Positions 37,228-46,037 of a stretch of DNA of 64,000 nucleotides are shown piece after piece. The notes below the pieces were generated by a model that was not told the origin of the DNA, did not search any database, and worked only from the letters and a program-made list of their open reading frames with translations. The DNA comes from Helicovermis profundi (lineage in GTDB: Bacteria > Bacillota > Clostridia > Peptostreptococcales > Acidaminobacteraceae), in NCBI RefSeq assembly GCF_033097505.1, contig NZ_AP028654.1, positions 16,001 to 80,000 of the forward strand, read 5' to 3'. Both the position numbers and the translations under genes were made by a program. Within the stretch, counting starts at the first letter, position 1. Each line of letters opens with the position of its first letter.

Positions 37228-37242
37228 TTGTAACGATTACAA
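37228..37242 (+). promoter_or_regulatory. PerR/Fur-type operator
   Basis: TTGTAACGATTACAA is a 7-1-7 inverted repeat close to the PerR box. It lies just downstream of the -10 element, so PerR would repress. The perR-like gene is in the same operon, which suggests autoregulation. Confidence 0.65.
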
Positions 37243-37286
37243 AGTTGAAAAAGTTAAGACAACTATATATTAAGGAGGAATTTTAT

Positions 37287-37442
37287 ATGAAGTATGTATG
37301 TGAACCTTGCGGTTATGTTTATGATCCAGCATTAGGAGATCCAGATGGTGGAATTGCACCAGGTACAAAATTTGAAGATATTCCAGAAGATTGGGTGTGT
37401 CCAGTTTGTGGTGTTTCAAAAGATATGTTCGTTCAAGAGTAA
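37287..37442 (+). CDS. Rubredoxin
   Basis: This one-iron electron carrier has 51 aa. The ATG at 37287 follows AAGGAGGA. The iron cysteines are C5, C8, C38 and C41 (CEPCGY and CPVCG). In anaerobes rubredoxin passes electrons to desulfoferrodoxin and rubrerythrin-type peroxidases. The operon setting with a PerR-like regulator and the downstream desulfoferrodoxin supports a role in superoxide and peroxide reduction. Confidence 0.97.
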   Translation: MKYVCEPCGYVYDPALGDPDGGIAPGTKFEDIPEDWVCPVCGVSKDMFVQE

Positions 37443-37466
37443 TTTAACTTATAAGAAAGGTATATT

Positions 37467-37877
37467 ATGAATAAAATAGCGAATGTTAACGAATTTTTAA
37501 AAAGCAACAATATTAAACCATCATATCAAAGAATTAAAATTTATGAGTACTTATATAATACAAAAGAACATCCAACTGTTGATATTATATATAGAGCTCT
37601 TATTGATGAAATTCCGACTCTTTCAAAAACAACAGTTTATAATACTTTAAATTTATTTGTTGATAGTAAGATAGTGTCTTTAATCACAATAGAAGATAAT
37701 GAAACTAGGTATGATGCAGATACATCTTTACATGGACATTTTAAATGTGAAAGATGTGGTAAAGTTACAGATTTTAAATTAGACTTATCAGATATTGTTA
37801 TTAATGAAATGGATGAATTTCAAATTAATCAAAGACATATATACTTTAAAGGTATATGTAATAAATGTTTAAATTAA
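37467..37877 (+). CDS. perR: Fur family regulator, PerR type
   Basis: This peroxide-sensing repressor has 136 aa. The N-terminal winged helix is followed by the metal-binding dimer domain. Candidate regulatory ligands are H35, D84, H89, H91 and D102. The aspartate at 84 is the PerR-type residue. The structural zinc cysteines are C94, C97, C131 and C134. It lies 25 bases after rubredoxin with AAAGG before the ATG. A PerR-like box lies in the operon promoter. A terminator-like stem directly follows. Confidence 0.88.
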   Translation: MNKIANVNEFLKSNNIKPSYQRIKIYEYLYNTKEHPTVDIIYRALIDEIPTLSKTTVYNTLNLFVDSKIVSLITIEDNETRYDADTSLHGHFKCERCGKVTDFKLDLSDIVINEMDEFQINQRHIYFKGICNKCLN

Positions 37878-37878
37878 T

Positions 37879-37918
37879 TAAAACGATAATAATCTGATAA
37901 AGGTTATTATCGTTTTTT
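37879..37918 (+). terminator. Terminator-like stem between perR and desulfoferrodoxin
   Basis: AAAACGATAATAA pairs with TTATTATCGTTTT and ends in TTTTT. The next gene starts about 20 bases later with no room for a separate promoter between, so partial read-through or a promoter inside perR is likely. Confidence 0.75.
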
Positions 37919-37936
37919 ATTTGGGAGGGAAAAATT

Positions 37937-38317
37937 ATGGCAAAAAGAAATGAAGTTTATAAATGCGAAATATGTGGGAACATTGTAGAAGTAAATAATG
38001 GTGCTGGCGGAACATTAGTATGCTGTGGTCAGGATATGAATCTTCTTGATGAAAAAAATGCTGATTCAACTACTGAAAAACATGTTCCGGTAATTGAAAA
38101 AATAGATGGTGGATTCAAAGTAACAGTTGGTTCAACACTTCACCCAATGACTGAAGAACATTTTATTCAATGGATTGAATTAATTGCAGATGGAAAAAGC
38201 TATAAAGAATTTTTAAAACCAGGTGATAAACCAGAAGCTATATTCTTAGTTAGTGCTAAGAAAGTAACAGCTAGAGAGTATTGTAATCTACATGGTCAGT
38301 GGAAAAATGAGATTTAG
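37937..38317 (+). CDS. Desulfoferrodoxin (superoxide reductase)
   Basis: This protein reduces superoxide to peroxide with electrons from rubredoxin. It is the two-iron type, with 126 aa. The desulforedoxin-like iron site is C10, C13, C29 and C30. The catalytic neelaredoxin site uses H49, H69, H75, C116 and H119 ([22 protein letters not shown]). GGGAGGG precedes the ATG. It lies between perR and a ferritin gene. Confidence 0.96.
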   Translation: MAKRNEVYKCEICGNIVEVNNGAGGTLVCCGQDMNLLDEKNADSTTEKHVPVIEKIDGGFKVTVGSTLHPMTEEHFIQWIELIADGKSYKEFLKPGDKPEAIFLVSAKKVTAREYCNLHGQWKNEI

Positions 38318-38375
38318 AAAAATATAGTTTAAGATTAATGTTTGAATTATAATATATAGTGAAAGGATGAATCAA

Positions 38376-38885
38376 GTGATTAATAAAAAATTAGAAGAAG
38401 CTTTTAACAAACAAATAAATGCAGAATTTTATTCAGCGTATCTTTATTTATCAATGGCAGCATATTTATCAAAAGAAAATTTTGAAGGATTTGCATCATG
38501 GATGAAAGTTCAATTTGAAGAAGAACAGTTTCATGCTTTTAAAATGTATGATTATTTACTTGAAAGAGGCGGAGAAGTTAAACTTGAATTAATAGAAAAA
38601 CCTCAAACTGAGTGGAATGGTATTATTGATGTGTTTGACGCAACTTTAAAACATGAGAGACATGTAAGCGCATTAATCAATAAACTTGCTGATGTAGCTG
38701 ATGAAGTAAAAGACAGAGCGTCTCTTTCTTATCTTCAGTGGTTCATTGATGAGCAAGTTGAAGAAGAGTCAAACGCTGAAACTATTCTTAAGCAATTAGA
38801 ATTTGTTGAAGGAAAAGGACATGGAGTTTTAATGCTTGATAGAGAACTAGGTTCTAGAGTGTTTACACCGCCTACAACAGTGTAA
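38376..38885 (+). CDS. Ferritin
   Basis: This iron-storage protein has 169 aa from a GTG at 38376. The ATG at 38367 lies inside the AAAGGATGA ribosome-binding site, and the family normally begins with a residue pair followed by KKLEEAFNKQ. The ferroxidase glutamates and histidine are in NAEFYSAYLYLSMAAY and FEEEQFHAFKM, with EQVEEESNAE later. It stores iron as ferric oxide and limits Fenton chemistry. It belongs to the oxygen-defence cluster and ends at a terminator. Confidence 0.95.
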   Translation: MINKKLEEAFNKQINAEFYSAYLYLSMAAYLSKENFEGFASWMKVQFEEEQFHAFKMYDYLLERGGEVKLELIEKPQTEWNGIIDVFDATLKHERHVSALINKLADVADEVKDRASLSYLQWFIDEQVEEESNAETILKQLEFVEGKGHGVLMLDRELGSRVFTPPTTV

Positions 38886-38924
38886 AAAAAGACTGTAATC
38901 AAAATTTATTGATTACAGTCTTTT
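38884..38924 (+). terminator. Terminator after ferritin
   Basis: AAAAGACTGTAATCAA pairs with TTGATTACAGTCTTTT, with a T-run at the end. Confidence 0.88.
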
Positions 38925-38987
38925 AATTTAAAATTTATGGGTATATATATCTTTACATAGTTATAAAAAATATTAAGGGTGAAATTT

Positions 38988-40181
38988 ATGATAAATGAAA
39001 ATAAATCAAATAAAATTAAAGATAAAAGAGTAAAAGAGATTTTTTCTAAAATTTTGGAATCTATTGATTCTAGTAAAATACAAATTAACATTATTTTAGA
39101 TAATACAAGACAAGAGTATGAAACTCTAGTTAATCAGCTAGAAAATATTAAAATAGAAATTGATATAGTAATAAAAACTGTTGATATATTAGTAAATGAA
39201 GATAAATCAATGAGAATTAAACTTGTTAAAGCAACAAAAAATTATAAAAATAATCCTTCCTTTGATTTAAAAAAAATTTATGATGAGGCTTATGCAGTAA
39301 AATCAAAACTACTTGAGGCAGAAAATAAAGAGCGAAATTTAAGAGATCGAAGAGATAATATTGAGTTATCTTTAAGAAAAGTTTATGGAAATATAAAAAT
39401 AAGCGAAAAAATACTACATCAAATTGGTATAGCTAGTAGTTTTTTAAATGGTGAAATAATGTCTGCAATGGAAGGTATGGACTTTGAAAGTGAAATGCTG
39501 GTCGGAGTAAAAGTTTTAGAAGCCCAGGAAAATGAAAGAAAAAGAATAGCAAGGGATATTCATGATGGCCCAGCGCAGCTTATGGCTAATTTAATTATGA
39601 GAACAGATATATGTGAAACTATATTAAAGAAAGATTTTGAAGAAGGTATTAAAGAGTTACGAGAGCTAAAAATTGCAGTTAAAAAATCTTTAAAAGAAGT
39701 TAGAGATATTATTTTTGATTTGAGGCCAATGTCATTAGATGATATTGGATTAAACCAAACTATAAAAGAATTTATAAATATTGTTTCAAGAGATTTAGAA
39801 ATGAAAATTAATTTCAATTTCGAAAAAATAAATTATGAAGTAGAGTCTATAATAAAAGTTGCAACATATAGAATAATTCAGGAATTACTAAATAATATTA
39901 AAAAACATTCAAAGGCAAAAAATGTTAGTATTGACCTTAAATACGGGAAAAAATATCTTTCTATTAAAGTAGAAGATGATGGCATTGGATTTGATGTTAG
40001 AAATGTTTTAAGTGAGATTAAATCTAAATCGAACTCATTTGGACTTATAGGCATTTATGAAAGAGTAAATCAGCTTCAGGGTGAAATTAATATTACCTCT
40101 GAAAATAATAAAGGTGTAGTTTTTAAAATCAAATTACCAATTAGTAGAGAGGTGATATTAGATGAAAAAAACGGAAATTAG
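38988..40181 (+). CDS. Sensor histidine kinase, DegS/NarL-partner type
   Basis: This cytoplasmic kinase has 397 aa. The ATG at 38988 follows AAGGGTG. No transmembrane segment is seen. The first 160 or so residues are a DegS-like helical sensor with coiled coil. The HisKA_3 domain has the phosphorylated H192 in ARDIHDGPAQLMANL. The HATPase domain ends with the N-box (NNIKKHSKAKN) and DDGIGFD. Its end overlaps the response regulator by 20 bases. The pair sits just before the pilus locus, so pilus regulation is a reasonable guess. Confidence 0.9.
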   Translation: MINENKSNKIKDKRVKEIFSKILESIDSSKIQINIILDNTRQEYETLVNQLENIKIEIDIVIKTVDILVNEDKSMRIKLVKATKNYKNNPSFDLKKIYDEAYAVKSKLLEAENKERNLRDRRDNIELSLRKVYGNIKISEKILHQIGIASSFLNGEIMSAMEGMDFESEMLVGVKVLEAQENERKRIARDIHDGPAQLMANLIMRTDICETILKKDFEEGIKELRELKIAVKKSLKEVRDIIFDLRPMSLDDIGLNQTIKEFINIVSRDLEMKINFNFEKINYEVESIIKVATYRIIQELLNNIKKHSKAKNVSIDLKYGKKYLSIKVEDDGIGFDVRNVLSEIKSKSNSFGLIGIYERVNQLQGEINITSENNKGVVFKIKLPISREVILDEKNGN

Positions 40182-40821
40182 AGTATTTATTATTGATGAT
40201 CATGAAATAATACGTGAAGGAATTAAGAGAATTTTAAGCTTTAATGAAAAAATTAAATTAATAGGAGAATCAAATTCAGGGGTAAATATTATAAAAATAT
40301 TAAAAAATTATAAACCAGATGTTCTTTTGCTTGATATGAGAATGCCTGAAATTGGCGGTTTAGATGTAATAAAAATTATTAAAAGTGAGAATTTAGATGT
40401 AAAAATAATAGCTCTAACAATTGAGGATGATAAGAAAACAATTTTAAGTGCTATTAATTTAGGTATAGATGGATATGTATTAAAAGAGTCTGCTGGTGAA
40501 ATAATTTCAAGGGCTATTGAAGAAGTTTATAAAGGTGAAAAGTATATTGATCATACACTTGTAAATTTATTGTTTTCTAAAGTAAAAACAAATAATAATT
40601 CCAATATTTTTGATGTTTTAACTAAGAGAGAATTTGAAGTGCTATATTTTATTTCAAAAGGCTTATCAAATAAAGAAATTAGTAATGAATTATATTTATC
40701 TGAAAAAACAATAAAAAACTATATTACTAATGTTTTTAGAAAGTTAGAAGTAAACGATAGGGTTAAAGCCACTATATTAGCTATAAAAAACAATATTGAA
40801 GAATTTTATCCTAATTCATAA
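40162..40821 (+). CDS. Response regulator, NarL/LuxR (DegU) type
   Basis: This regulator has 219 aa. The receiver domain (about 5-120) has phosphoacceptor D58 in LLLDMRMPEIGG, acidic residues in IIDDHE and the conserved lysine in YVLKES. The LuxR-type helix-turn-helix (about 150-212) has LTKREFEVLYFISKGLSNKE. GAGAGGTGAT precedes the ATG. It overlaps the kinase gene and is followed by a terminator before the pilin gene. Target genes are not known. Confidence 0.93.
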   Translation: MKKTEIRVFIIDDHEIIREGIKRILSFNEKIKLIGESNSGVNIIKILKNYKPDVLLLDMRMPEIGGLDVIKIIKSENLDVKIIALTIEDDKKTILSAINLGIDGYVLKESAGEIISRAIEEVYKGEKYIDHTLVNLLFSKVKTNNNSNIFDVLTKREFEVLYFISKGLSNKEISNELYLSEKTIKNYITNVFRKLEVNDRVKATILAIKNNIEEFYPNS

Positions 40822-40840
40822 TGTATTGATTTTATATATT

Positions 40841-40865
40841 CGGGACTAAGGTCCCTATTTTTTAT
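40841..40865 (+). terminator. Terminator after the response regulator
   Basis: GGGAC-TAAG-GTCCC is followed by TATTTTTT. Confidence 0.75.
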
Positions 40866-40949
40866 GACCTTTGAAATCTTTTTGTTTTTGTTATTTAAAC
40901 TATAATTAAGTTATAAATAACACTAAAAGAAGAACAGGAGGTCATTATT

Positions 40950-41123
40950 ATGTTAATCACTTTATTTAATTTATTATCTCAAAAGGTTAAAAATGAAGAT
41001 GGTCAAGGAATGGTAGAATATGCATTATTAATTGGTTTAATTGCGATAGCAGTAATAGCTGTTTTAGCACTACTTGGACCTGCAATTGCAGCAAAATTCC
41101 AAGCTATTATTGATGCCTTATAA
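40950..41123 (+). CDS. Flp-type pilin
   Basis: This is the major subunit of the Tad/Flp type IVb pilus. It has 57 aa, read from ATG 40950 behind AGGAGG. The prepilin motif is G18 followed by QGMVEYALLIG, so E and Y are at +5 and +6 of the mature protein, as in Flp pilins. The mature part is nearly all hydrophobic helix. A terminator-like stem follows and would allow far more pilin than assembly-gene mRNA. The prepilin peptidase (TadV) is not in the window. Confidence 0.92.
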   Translation: MLITLFNLLSQKVKNEDGQGMVEYALLIGLIAIAVIAVLALLGPAIAAKFQAIIDAL

Positions 41124-41130
41124 GAAATCA

Positions 41131-41163
41131 AGCTCTAGTCAAAGTGATTAGAGCTATTTTTTT
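41131..41163 (+). terminator. Terminator between pilin and tadE
   Basis: AGCTCTA pairs with TAGAGCT across an 11-base loop, followed by ATTTTTTT. Its position after the pilin favours high pilin expression with partial read-through. Confidence 0.75.
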
Positions 41164-41199
41164 AAAAATAACTATTCTTAACTATTGAGAAGGTGTCTT

Positions 41200-41586
41200 A
41201 TGAAAAAGTTAAATAGTAAAGGGCAGTCTTTAGTAGAATTTACAATTGTACTTCCTATTATTCTTGTATTGATATTAGGATTACTTGAATTTGGATTGAT
41301 ATTAAATTCTTATATTACAATTAATACTATATCAAGAAATGGAGCTAGATTAGCATCAGTTGGCGCATCAGATTTAGAAATAAACCAGGAATTAATAATA
41401 GATGCTCCTAATATAGATTTTAATAAAGTTACTGTTACAATATCACCTAATGAATCGGATAGATTAAGAGGAGAAAGTGTAAGGGTAGATATATTGTATA
41501 AATATAATGTTAATATTCCATTTATCAATTTAATAATAGGGAGTGAAGTTGATTTAAAATCTAGTAACTCTATGAGAATTGAATAA
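41200..41586 (+). CDS. TadE-like pseudopilin
   Basis: This minor pilin-like protein of the Tad system has 128 aa. The ATG at 41200 follows GAGAAGG. The upstream in-frame ATG at 41185 gives MRRCL and lies before the ribosome-binding site. The motif G-QSLVEFTIVLPII matches the TadE processing motif, with E at +5. The remainder is a small exported domain. It sits between the pilin and the TadG-like gene. Confidence 0.88.
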   Translation: MKKLNSKGQSLVEFTIVLPIILVLILGLLEFGLILNSYITINTISRNGARLASVGASDLEINQELIIDAPNIDFNKVTVTISPNESDRLRGESVRVDILYKYNVNIPFINLIIGSEVDLKSSNSMRIE

Positions 41587-41637
41587 AAGGTAGAAAGAAT
41601 TCGTTTATTAACTATTATTTTAAGGAATAGTGATTTT

Positions 41638-42522
41638 ATGAACAATAAGGGTAATGCTTCAATTTTGCTTGTTTTACTTATGGCGGTATTATTAACTTCA
41701 CTTTCATATGTTATTGATATTGGACTTTCATATGCCCAGAGGATCAAATTATCTAATGCGGTTGATTCAGCAGTCTTAGCTTCTTCAAGGGAACTTAAAA
41801 AAAGTAAAACAAAAGTAAATGAAATAGCAAAAAAATATTTAGATATAAATTACAAAGAGGAATATAACTATGAAATAACTATTCCAGATGATTTAAAAAG
41901 TGTGGAAATAAATGCAAACACTAAAGTAAATCATTATTTTTCTCAAGTTTTTGGCAATTCTAATAGTATAGTTCATGTGTCGGCAAAGGCAATTATCGCA
42001 CCAATTAAAAGTATTAAAAATGGTGTAAAACCTTTAGCTGTTAAAAATTTCAATTTCACTTATGGTGATGAAATAATACTAAAAGAAGGTGCTGGTGATG
42101 GAGAAAATGGCAATTACGGAGCACTTGCACTTGGTGGGAATGGAGCTAGCATATTTTCAAATAATTTAGAAAACGGATATGATTCTACTATATCAATTGG
42201 TGATGAATTATTAACAGAGCCAGGTAATATTGTAAGTGCATTAAATATAATAAAAAATAATATAAATGGTGATTCTAGTACTTTTGAAGATTATAGTGAG
42301 AATTCTATAAGGCTTTGGACGGTACCTTTAATAGATTCATTTGATATATATGGAAGAGATTATGTGGTCGTAGTTGGATTTGCTGAGTTTTTTGTAGAAA
42401 ATATTGATATCCATGCAGGTAAAGGTGAAATAGGTGGAAGATTCATTAAATATGTTATTAATGGAGATATTGATACAAGTTTAAATGATAAGGGTCTTTA
42501 TGGTATCAAGTTAGTGAAGTAG
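41638..42522 (+). CDS. TadG-like pilus protein (Tad domain)
   Basis: This 294-aa exported protein has an N-terminal hydrophobic helix (GNASILLVLLMAVLLTSLSYVIDIGLSYA), the Tad-domain start with its conserved polar pattern, followed by a DSAVLASSRELK segment. The C-terminal two thirds is a beta-rich domain with many Asn/Gly residues. The ATG follows AAGGAATAGTG. It lies between tadE and cpaB. Confidence 0.85.
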   Translation: MNNKGNASILLVLLMAVLLTSLSYVIDIGLSYAQRIKLSNAVDSAVLASSRELKKSKTKVNEIAKKYLDINYKEEYNYEITIPDDLKSVEINANTKVNHYFSQVFGNSNSIVHVSAKAIIAPIKSIKNGVKPLAVKNFNFTYGDEIILKEGAGDGENGNYGALALGGNGASIFSNNLENGYDSTISIGDELLTEPGNIVSALNIIKNNINGDSSTFEDYSENSIRLWTVPLIDSFDIYGRDYVVVVGFAEFFVENIDIHAGKGEIGGRFIKYVINGDIDTSLNDKGLYGIKLVK

Positions 42523-42530
42523 GTGAGAAG

Positions 42531-43508
42531 ATGATAAATGTTGGAAAAAAAATATTTTTAGTTTCTATAATTTTAGCCTTAATAACAAGTGGTATAGGCT
42601 TTTATTATATTAATTCATTAAGTAATGTAAAACCAGTTGTTAAGGAAAAAATTACAATTGTTGTTGCAACAAATAAAATTGATGCAATGACTAAAATTAC
42701 TGAAGATATGGTAAAAAATATTGAAGTTACAAAGGAAAATTTTTATGGAGAATATATTTCTAAAAAAGCGGATGTTATTGGAAAATACACGAATGTTGAA
42801 ATATTCAAAAATGAAAAATTAATAAATGAAAAATTGACTTCTGATATAAATAATACATTAAGCTATAAAGTTAAAGGATCAAATAGAGCAATATCATTAT
42901 TTATGAATGGTAATAGTGGAGTATCAGATTTATTAAAACCGGGCGACAGAGTCGACTTAGTTTTATTTTTACCAGAACTTAGAGAATCTGAAAGAATAGT
43001 ACGACCTAATATGTCAAAGTTATTAATGCAAAATATAGAAATATTATCAATTGATAAAAATTTTTTAAATAGTGACAGTTCAAGAGAAGAAATACCTAAA
43101 AATTTTTTAGTTACTTTATCAATTCCTTCATTTGATTTAGAAAAATTGGTTCTTGCAAAGAATATTGGTGTGATAAATCTTGCACTAAGACCACTTAAAG
43201 GTGATTTTATTTATGATACAGATGGAGCAGTATGGCAAGAATTGATACTTGATGATTTGTATAAAATGAAAGATTTATTTCCACAATATAAAATTAAATC
43301 AATTAAAGGTAATGAAATTGAAGGTGAAAATAAATACGATAAATACATTTATTATACAATTAAATATGGAGATACCCTTAGGAGCATAGCAAAAGATTTT
43401 TATGGTGATGAAAGTAAATATATTTTAATAAAGCAAGTTAATAGAATAGACGATGAAGATAAAATAAATTCAGGAACTGGAATTAAAATACCTGTTATTA
43501 GTAATTAG
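42531..43508 (+). CDS. CpaB-like pilus assembly protein with C-terminal LysM domain
   Basis: This 325-aa protein begins with one transmembrane segment (about 7-26). A SAF-like domain (about 40-100) and the CpaB/RcpC domain with LKPGDRVDLVLFL follow. The last 50 residues form a LysM module: YTIKYGDTLRSIAKDFYGDE...IKQVNRI...SGTGIKIPV. LysM binds N-acetylglucosamine in the wall, so the protein may anchor the assembly platform to peptidoglycan. The LysM fusion is unusual for CpaB. Tight spacing with its neighbours shows an operon. Confidence 0.85.
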   Translation: MINVGKKIFLVSIILALITSGIGFYYINSLSNVKPVVKEKITIVVATNKIDAMTKITEDMVKNIEVTKENFYGEYISKKADVIGKYTNVEIFKNEKLINEKLTSDINNTLSYKVKGSNRAISLFMNGNSGVSDLLKPGDRVDLVLFLPELRESERIVRPNMSKLLMQNIEILSIDKNFLNSDSSREEIPKNFLVTLSIPSFDLEKLVLAKNIGVINLALRPLKGDFIYDTDGAVWQELILDDLYKMKDLFPQYKIKSIKGNEIEGENKYDKYIYYTIKYGDTLRSIAKDFYGDESKYILIKQVNRIDDEDKINSGTGIKIPVISN

Positions 43509-43519
43509 AAGGTGAGAGT

Positions 43520-44668
43520 ATGAAAAAAATAAAAGTTTTAATTGCAGATGATATATTAGAAACTAGAAAATTAATTAGAAAAATGTTTTCAATTGAAGAA
43601 AATAAAATTGAGATTGTGGCAGAAGCTTCCAATGGGAAAGAAGTAATTGAGTCAATTAGAAAATTTAATCCAGATATAATTTTAATGGATATTAATATGC
43701 CAGTTTTGAATGGCCTTGAAACTACAGAAATAATAAACGAAAAATATCCTAATATAATTGTAATAATAATGTCTGTACAAAGAGAAAACGAATATTTAAA
43801 AAAAGCAATGTTTGCAGGTGCAAAAGAATATATTATTAAACCATTAAATTATGAAGAGCTATATACCACAATTATTTCGACATACAATAGATATAAGAAA
43901 AAAGAAGAAATTATTTCAAAGCTTAATGCTATTAAAAGAGAAAGTAAAATAATTTCATTTTATGGTTCAAAAGGTGGGGTCGGAAAATCAATTGTAGCTT
44001 TAAATACAGCTATTGCATATAGTAAAAAATATGGGAAAAAAGTATTACTTATAGATTTAGATTTGTATTTTGGAGATATAGGAATGATGTTAAATGAATA
44101 TAAGAGTAAAACCCTAATTGATTTAATAGATGAAAATCAAACTATTTCCTATGAAAATATTAAAGAATATTTGTTTTCTTATAACACTAATCTTGATGTT
44201 CTCCTAGCTCCAAGAAACCCTGAATCTGCTGAATATATAAAGAAAGATATTGTTAAAAAAATAATAGATAAAGTTAAAAATTATTATGATGTTATAATTT
44301 TTGACAATGGTGTTAATTTTGGAGAATGTACTTTAGTTTCCTTAGATTTATCAAATGTTATTGCTTTTGTATCAAATATGGAATTATCGTCTTTAAAAAA
44401 CATGAAAATTGGTTTAAAAATATTAAATACTTTAAATTATTCGAGCAAAATAAAAGTTATAGTTAATAGTGAAAATACAAAATTTGGGATTAAACATAAA
44501 GATATTTTAAATGCATTTTCAAATGAAGATTTAAGTTTTATTCCAGAAAACAATAAAACTGTTAAGTTTTCAATAAATACCGGAATTCCTTTTTATGAAA
44601 ATAGTAAGTACAAAGATAATAATATGATTAAATCAATAAATAAATTATGTGAAAAACTTATTAGCTAG
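43520..44668 (+). CDS. TadZ/CpaE-like ATPase with N-terminal receiver domain
   Basis: This protein has 382 aa. Residues about 1-120 are an intact response-regulator receiver with D57 in ILMDINMPVLNG. The second half is a MinD/ParA-type ATPase with the deviant Walker A in FYGSKGGVGKSIVALN, then LIDLDLYFGDIG. TadZ proteins place the pilus at the pole and usually have a degenerate receiver. Here the acceptor aspartate is kept, so phosphorylation is possible. AAGGTGAG precedes the ATG. Confidence 0.9.
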   Translation: MKKIKVLIADDILETRKLIRKMFSIEENKIEIVAEASNGKEVIESIRKFNPDIILMDINMPVLNGLETTEIINEKYPNIIVIIMSVQRENEYLKKAMFAGAKEYIIKPLNYEELYTTIISTYNRYKKKEEIISKLNAIKRESKIISFYGSKGGVGKSIVALNTAIAYSKKYGKKVLLIDLDLYFGDIGMMLNEYKSKTLIDLIDENQTISYENIKEYLFSYNTNLDVLLAPRNPESAEYIKKDIVKKIIDKVKNYYDVIIFDNGVNFGECTLVSLDLSNVIAFVSNMELSSLKNMKIGLKILNTLNYSSKIKVIVNSENTKFGIKHKDILNAFSNEDLSFIPENNKTVKFSINTGIPFYENSKYKDNNMIKSINKLCEKLIS

Positions 44669-44679
44669 GTGGTGATAAT

Positions 44680-46008
44680 ATGTCATTAAAACAAAGGCTT
44701 GAACAGATAAATGAAAAAGTTGAGGAATCTACGAAAAAAATTAATGATCCCTATTATGAATTTAAAAATAAAATTTTAATAAATGTTATTGAGGAATTAG
44801 AAATAGATTTTAAAGAAATAAGCGATAAGAATCAAAAAATGATAAATGAAATTTCGTATTTAATTGATAATAATATTGAAAAAGAAGATTTGAATTTAAC
44901 AAGTAATCAAAAATCAAGAATTAGAGAAGAACTCATTAATGAAATAATAGGTTTTGGTCCAATAAGCGATTTATTAAAAGATAATGAAATTACTGAAATT
45001 ATGGTAAATGGTCCAAATAGTATTTATATTGAAAAACATGGTAAACTTCAACTTACGGATGTAAAATTCAAAAATAATGATCATGTTATTCATGTAATAA
45101 AAAAGATTGTTTCACCATTAGGAAGAAGAATTGATGAGAAATCTCCAATGGTTGATGCAAGACTTCCAAATGGATCGAGGGTAAATGCAATTATACCACC
45201 TCTTGCAATAGATGGTCCTAGTATTACTATAAGAAAATTTTCTGAAGATCCATATAATATTGAAGATTTAATTAATTTTGGAACTTTAAATTCTAAAATG
45301 GCAGAATTTTTAAAAATGTGTGTTAAAGGAAAACTAAATATAATAGTATCTGGAGGAACAGGAAGTGGTAAAACAACATCTTTGAATGTAATTTCTTCAT
45401 TTATTTCTGAAGATGAAAGAATAGTTACAATAGAAGATTCAGCAGAATTACAACTTACTCAAAAGCATGTTGTTAGGTTAGAAACTAGAAGTAAAAATAT
45501 AGAAGGAAGTGGAGAGATATCAATTAGAGATTTAGTAAAAAATAGTCTTAGAATGAGACCTGACAGAATAATTATTGGAGAAGTAAGATCAGCTGAAGCT
45601 CTAGATATGCTCCAAGCAATGAATACAGGACATGATGGGTCCTTAACTACAGGTCACGCCAATACACCAAGAGATATATTATCAAGACTTGAAACTATGG
45701 TATTAATGGCAGGATTAAATTTGCCTATAATTGCAATTAGAAATCAAATTTCATCGGCTATAAATCTTATAGTTCAGCAATCTAGAATGATGGATGGAAC
45801 TAGAAGAATTACGCATATAACGGAAGTTCAAGGCATGGAAGGTGAAATAATAACCTTGCAAGATATATTTTTATTTAAACAAAATGGGGTGGATTCAAAT
45901 GGTAAGGTTTTAGGAGAATTTATTAGCACAGGCATAAAACCTAAATTCTTTAAATTGCTTAACCAAAGAGGAATAAATAGTTCTAGTGAACTTTTTAGTA
46001 GTTTTTAA
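44680..46008 (+). CDS. TadA/CpaF secretion ATPase
   Basis: This hexameric ATPase powers pilus extension and retraction. It has 442 aa. Walker A is SGGTGSGKTTSLN. The Asp and His boxes and Walker B appear in TIEDSAELQL, DRIIIGEVRSAEALDMLQAM and GSLTTGHANTP. The N-terminal all-alpha and two-helix regions precede them. GGTGGTGAT lies before the ATG, 11 bases after tadZ. It is the most strongly conserved protein of the locus. Confidence 0.95.
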   Translation: MSLKQRLEQINEKVEESTKKINDPYYEFKNKILINVIEELEIDFKEISDKNQKMINEISYLIDNNIEKEDLNLTSNQKSRIREELINEIIGFGPISDLLKDNEITEIMVNGPNSIYIEKHGKLQLTDVKFKNNDHVIHVIKKIVSPLGRRIDEKSPMVDARLPNGSRVNAIIPPLAIDGPSITIRKFSEDPYNIEDLINFGTLNSKMAEFLKMCVKGKLNIIVSGGTGSGKTTSLNVISSFISEDERIVTIEDSAELQLTQKHVVRLETRSKNIEGSGEISIRDLVKNSLRMRPDRIIIGEVRSAEALDMLQAMNTGHDGSLTTGHANTPRDILSRLETMVLMAGLNLPIIAIRNQISSAINLIVQQSRMMDGTRRITHITEVQGMEGEIITLQDIFLFKQNGVDSNGKVLGEFISTGIKPKFFKLLNQRGINSSSELFSSF

Positions 46009-46037
46009 GTTATTGGTGTATAAAATGGAGTGATAGT

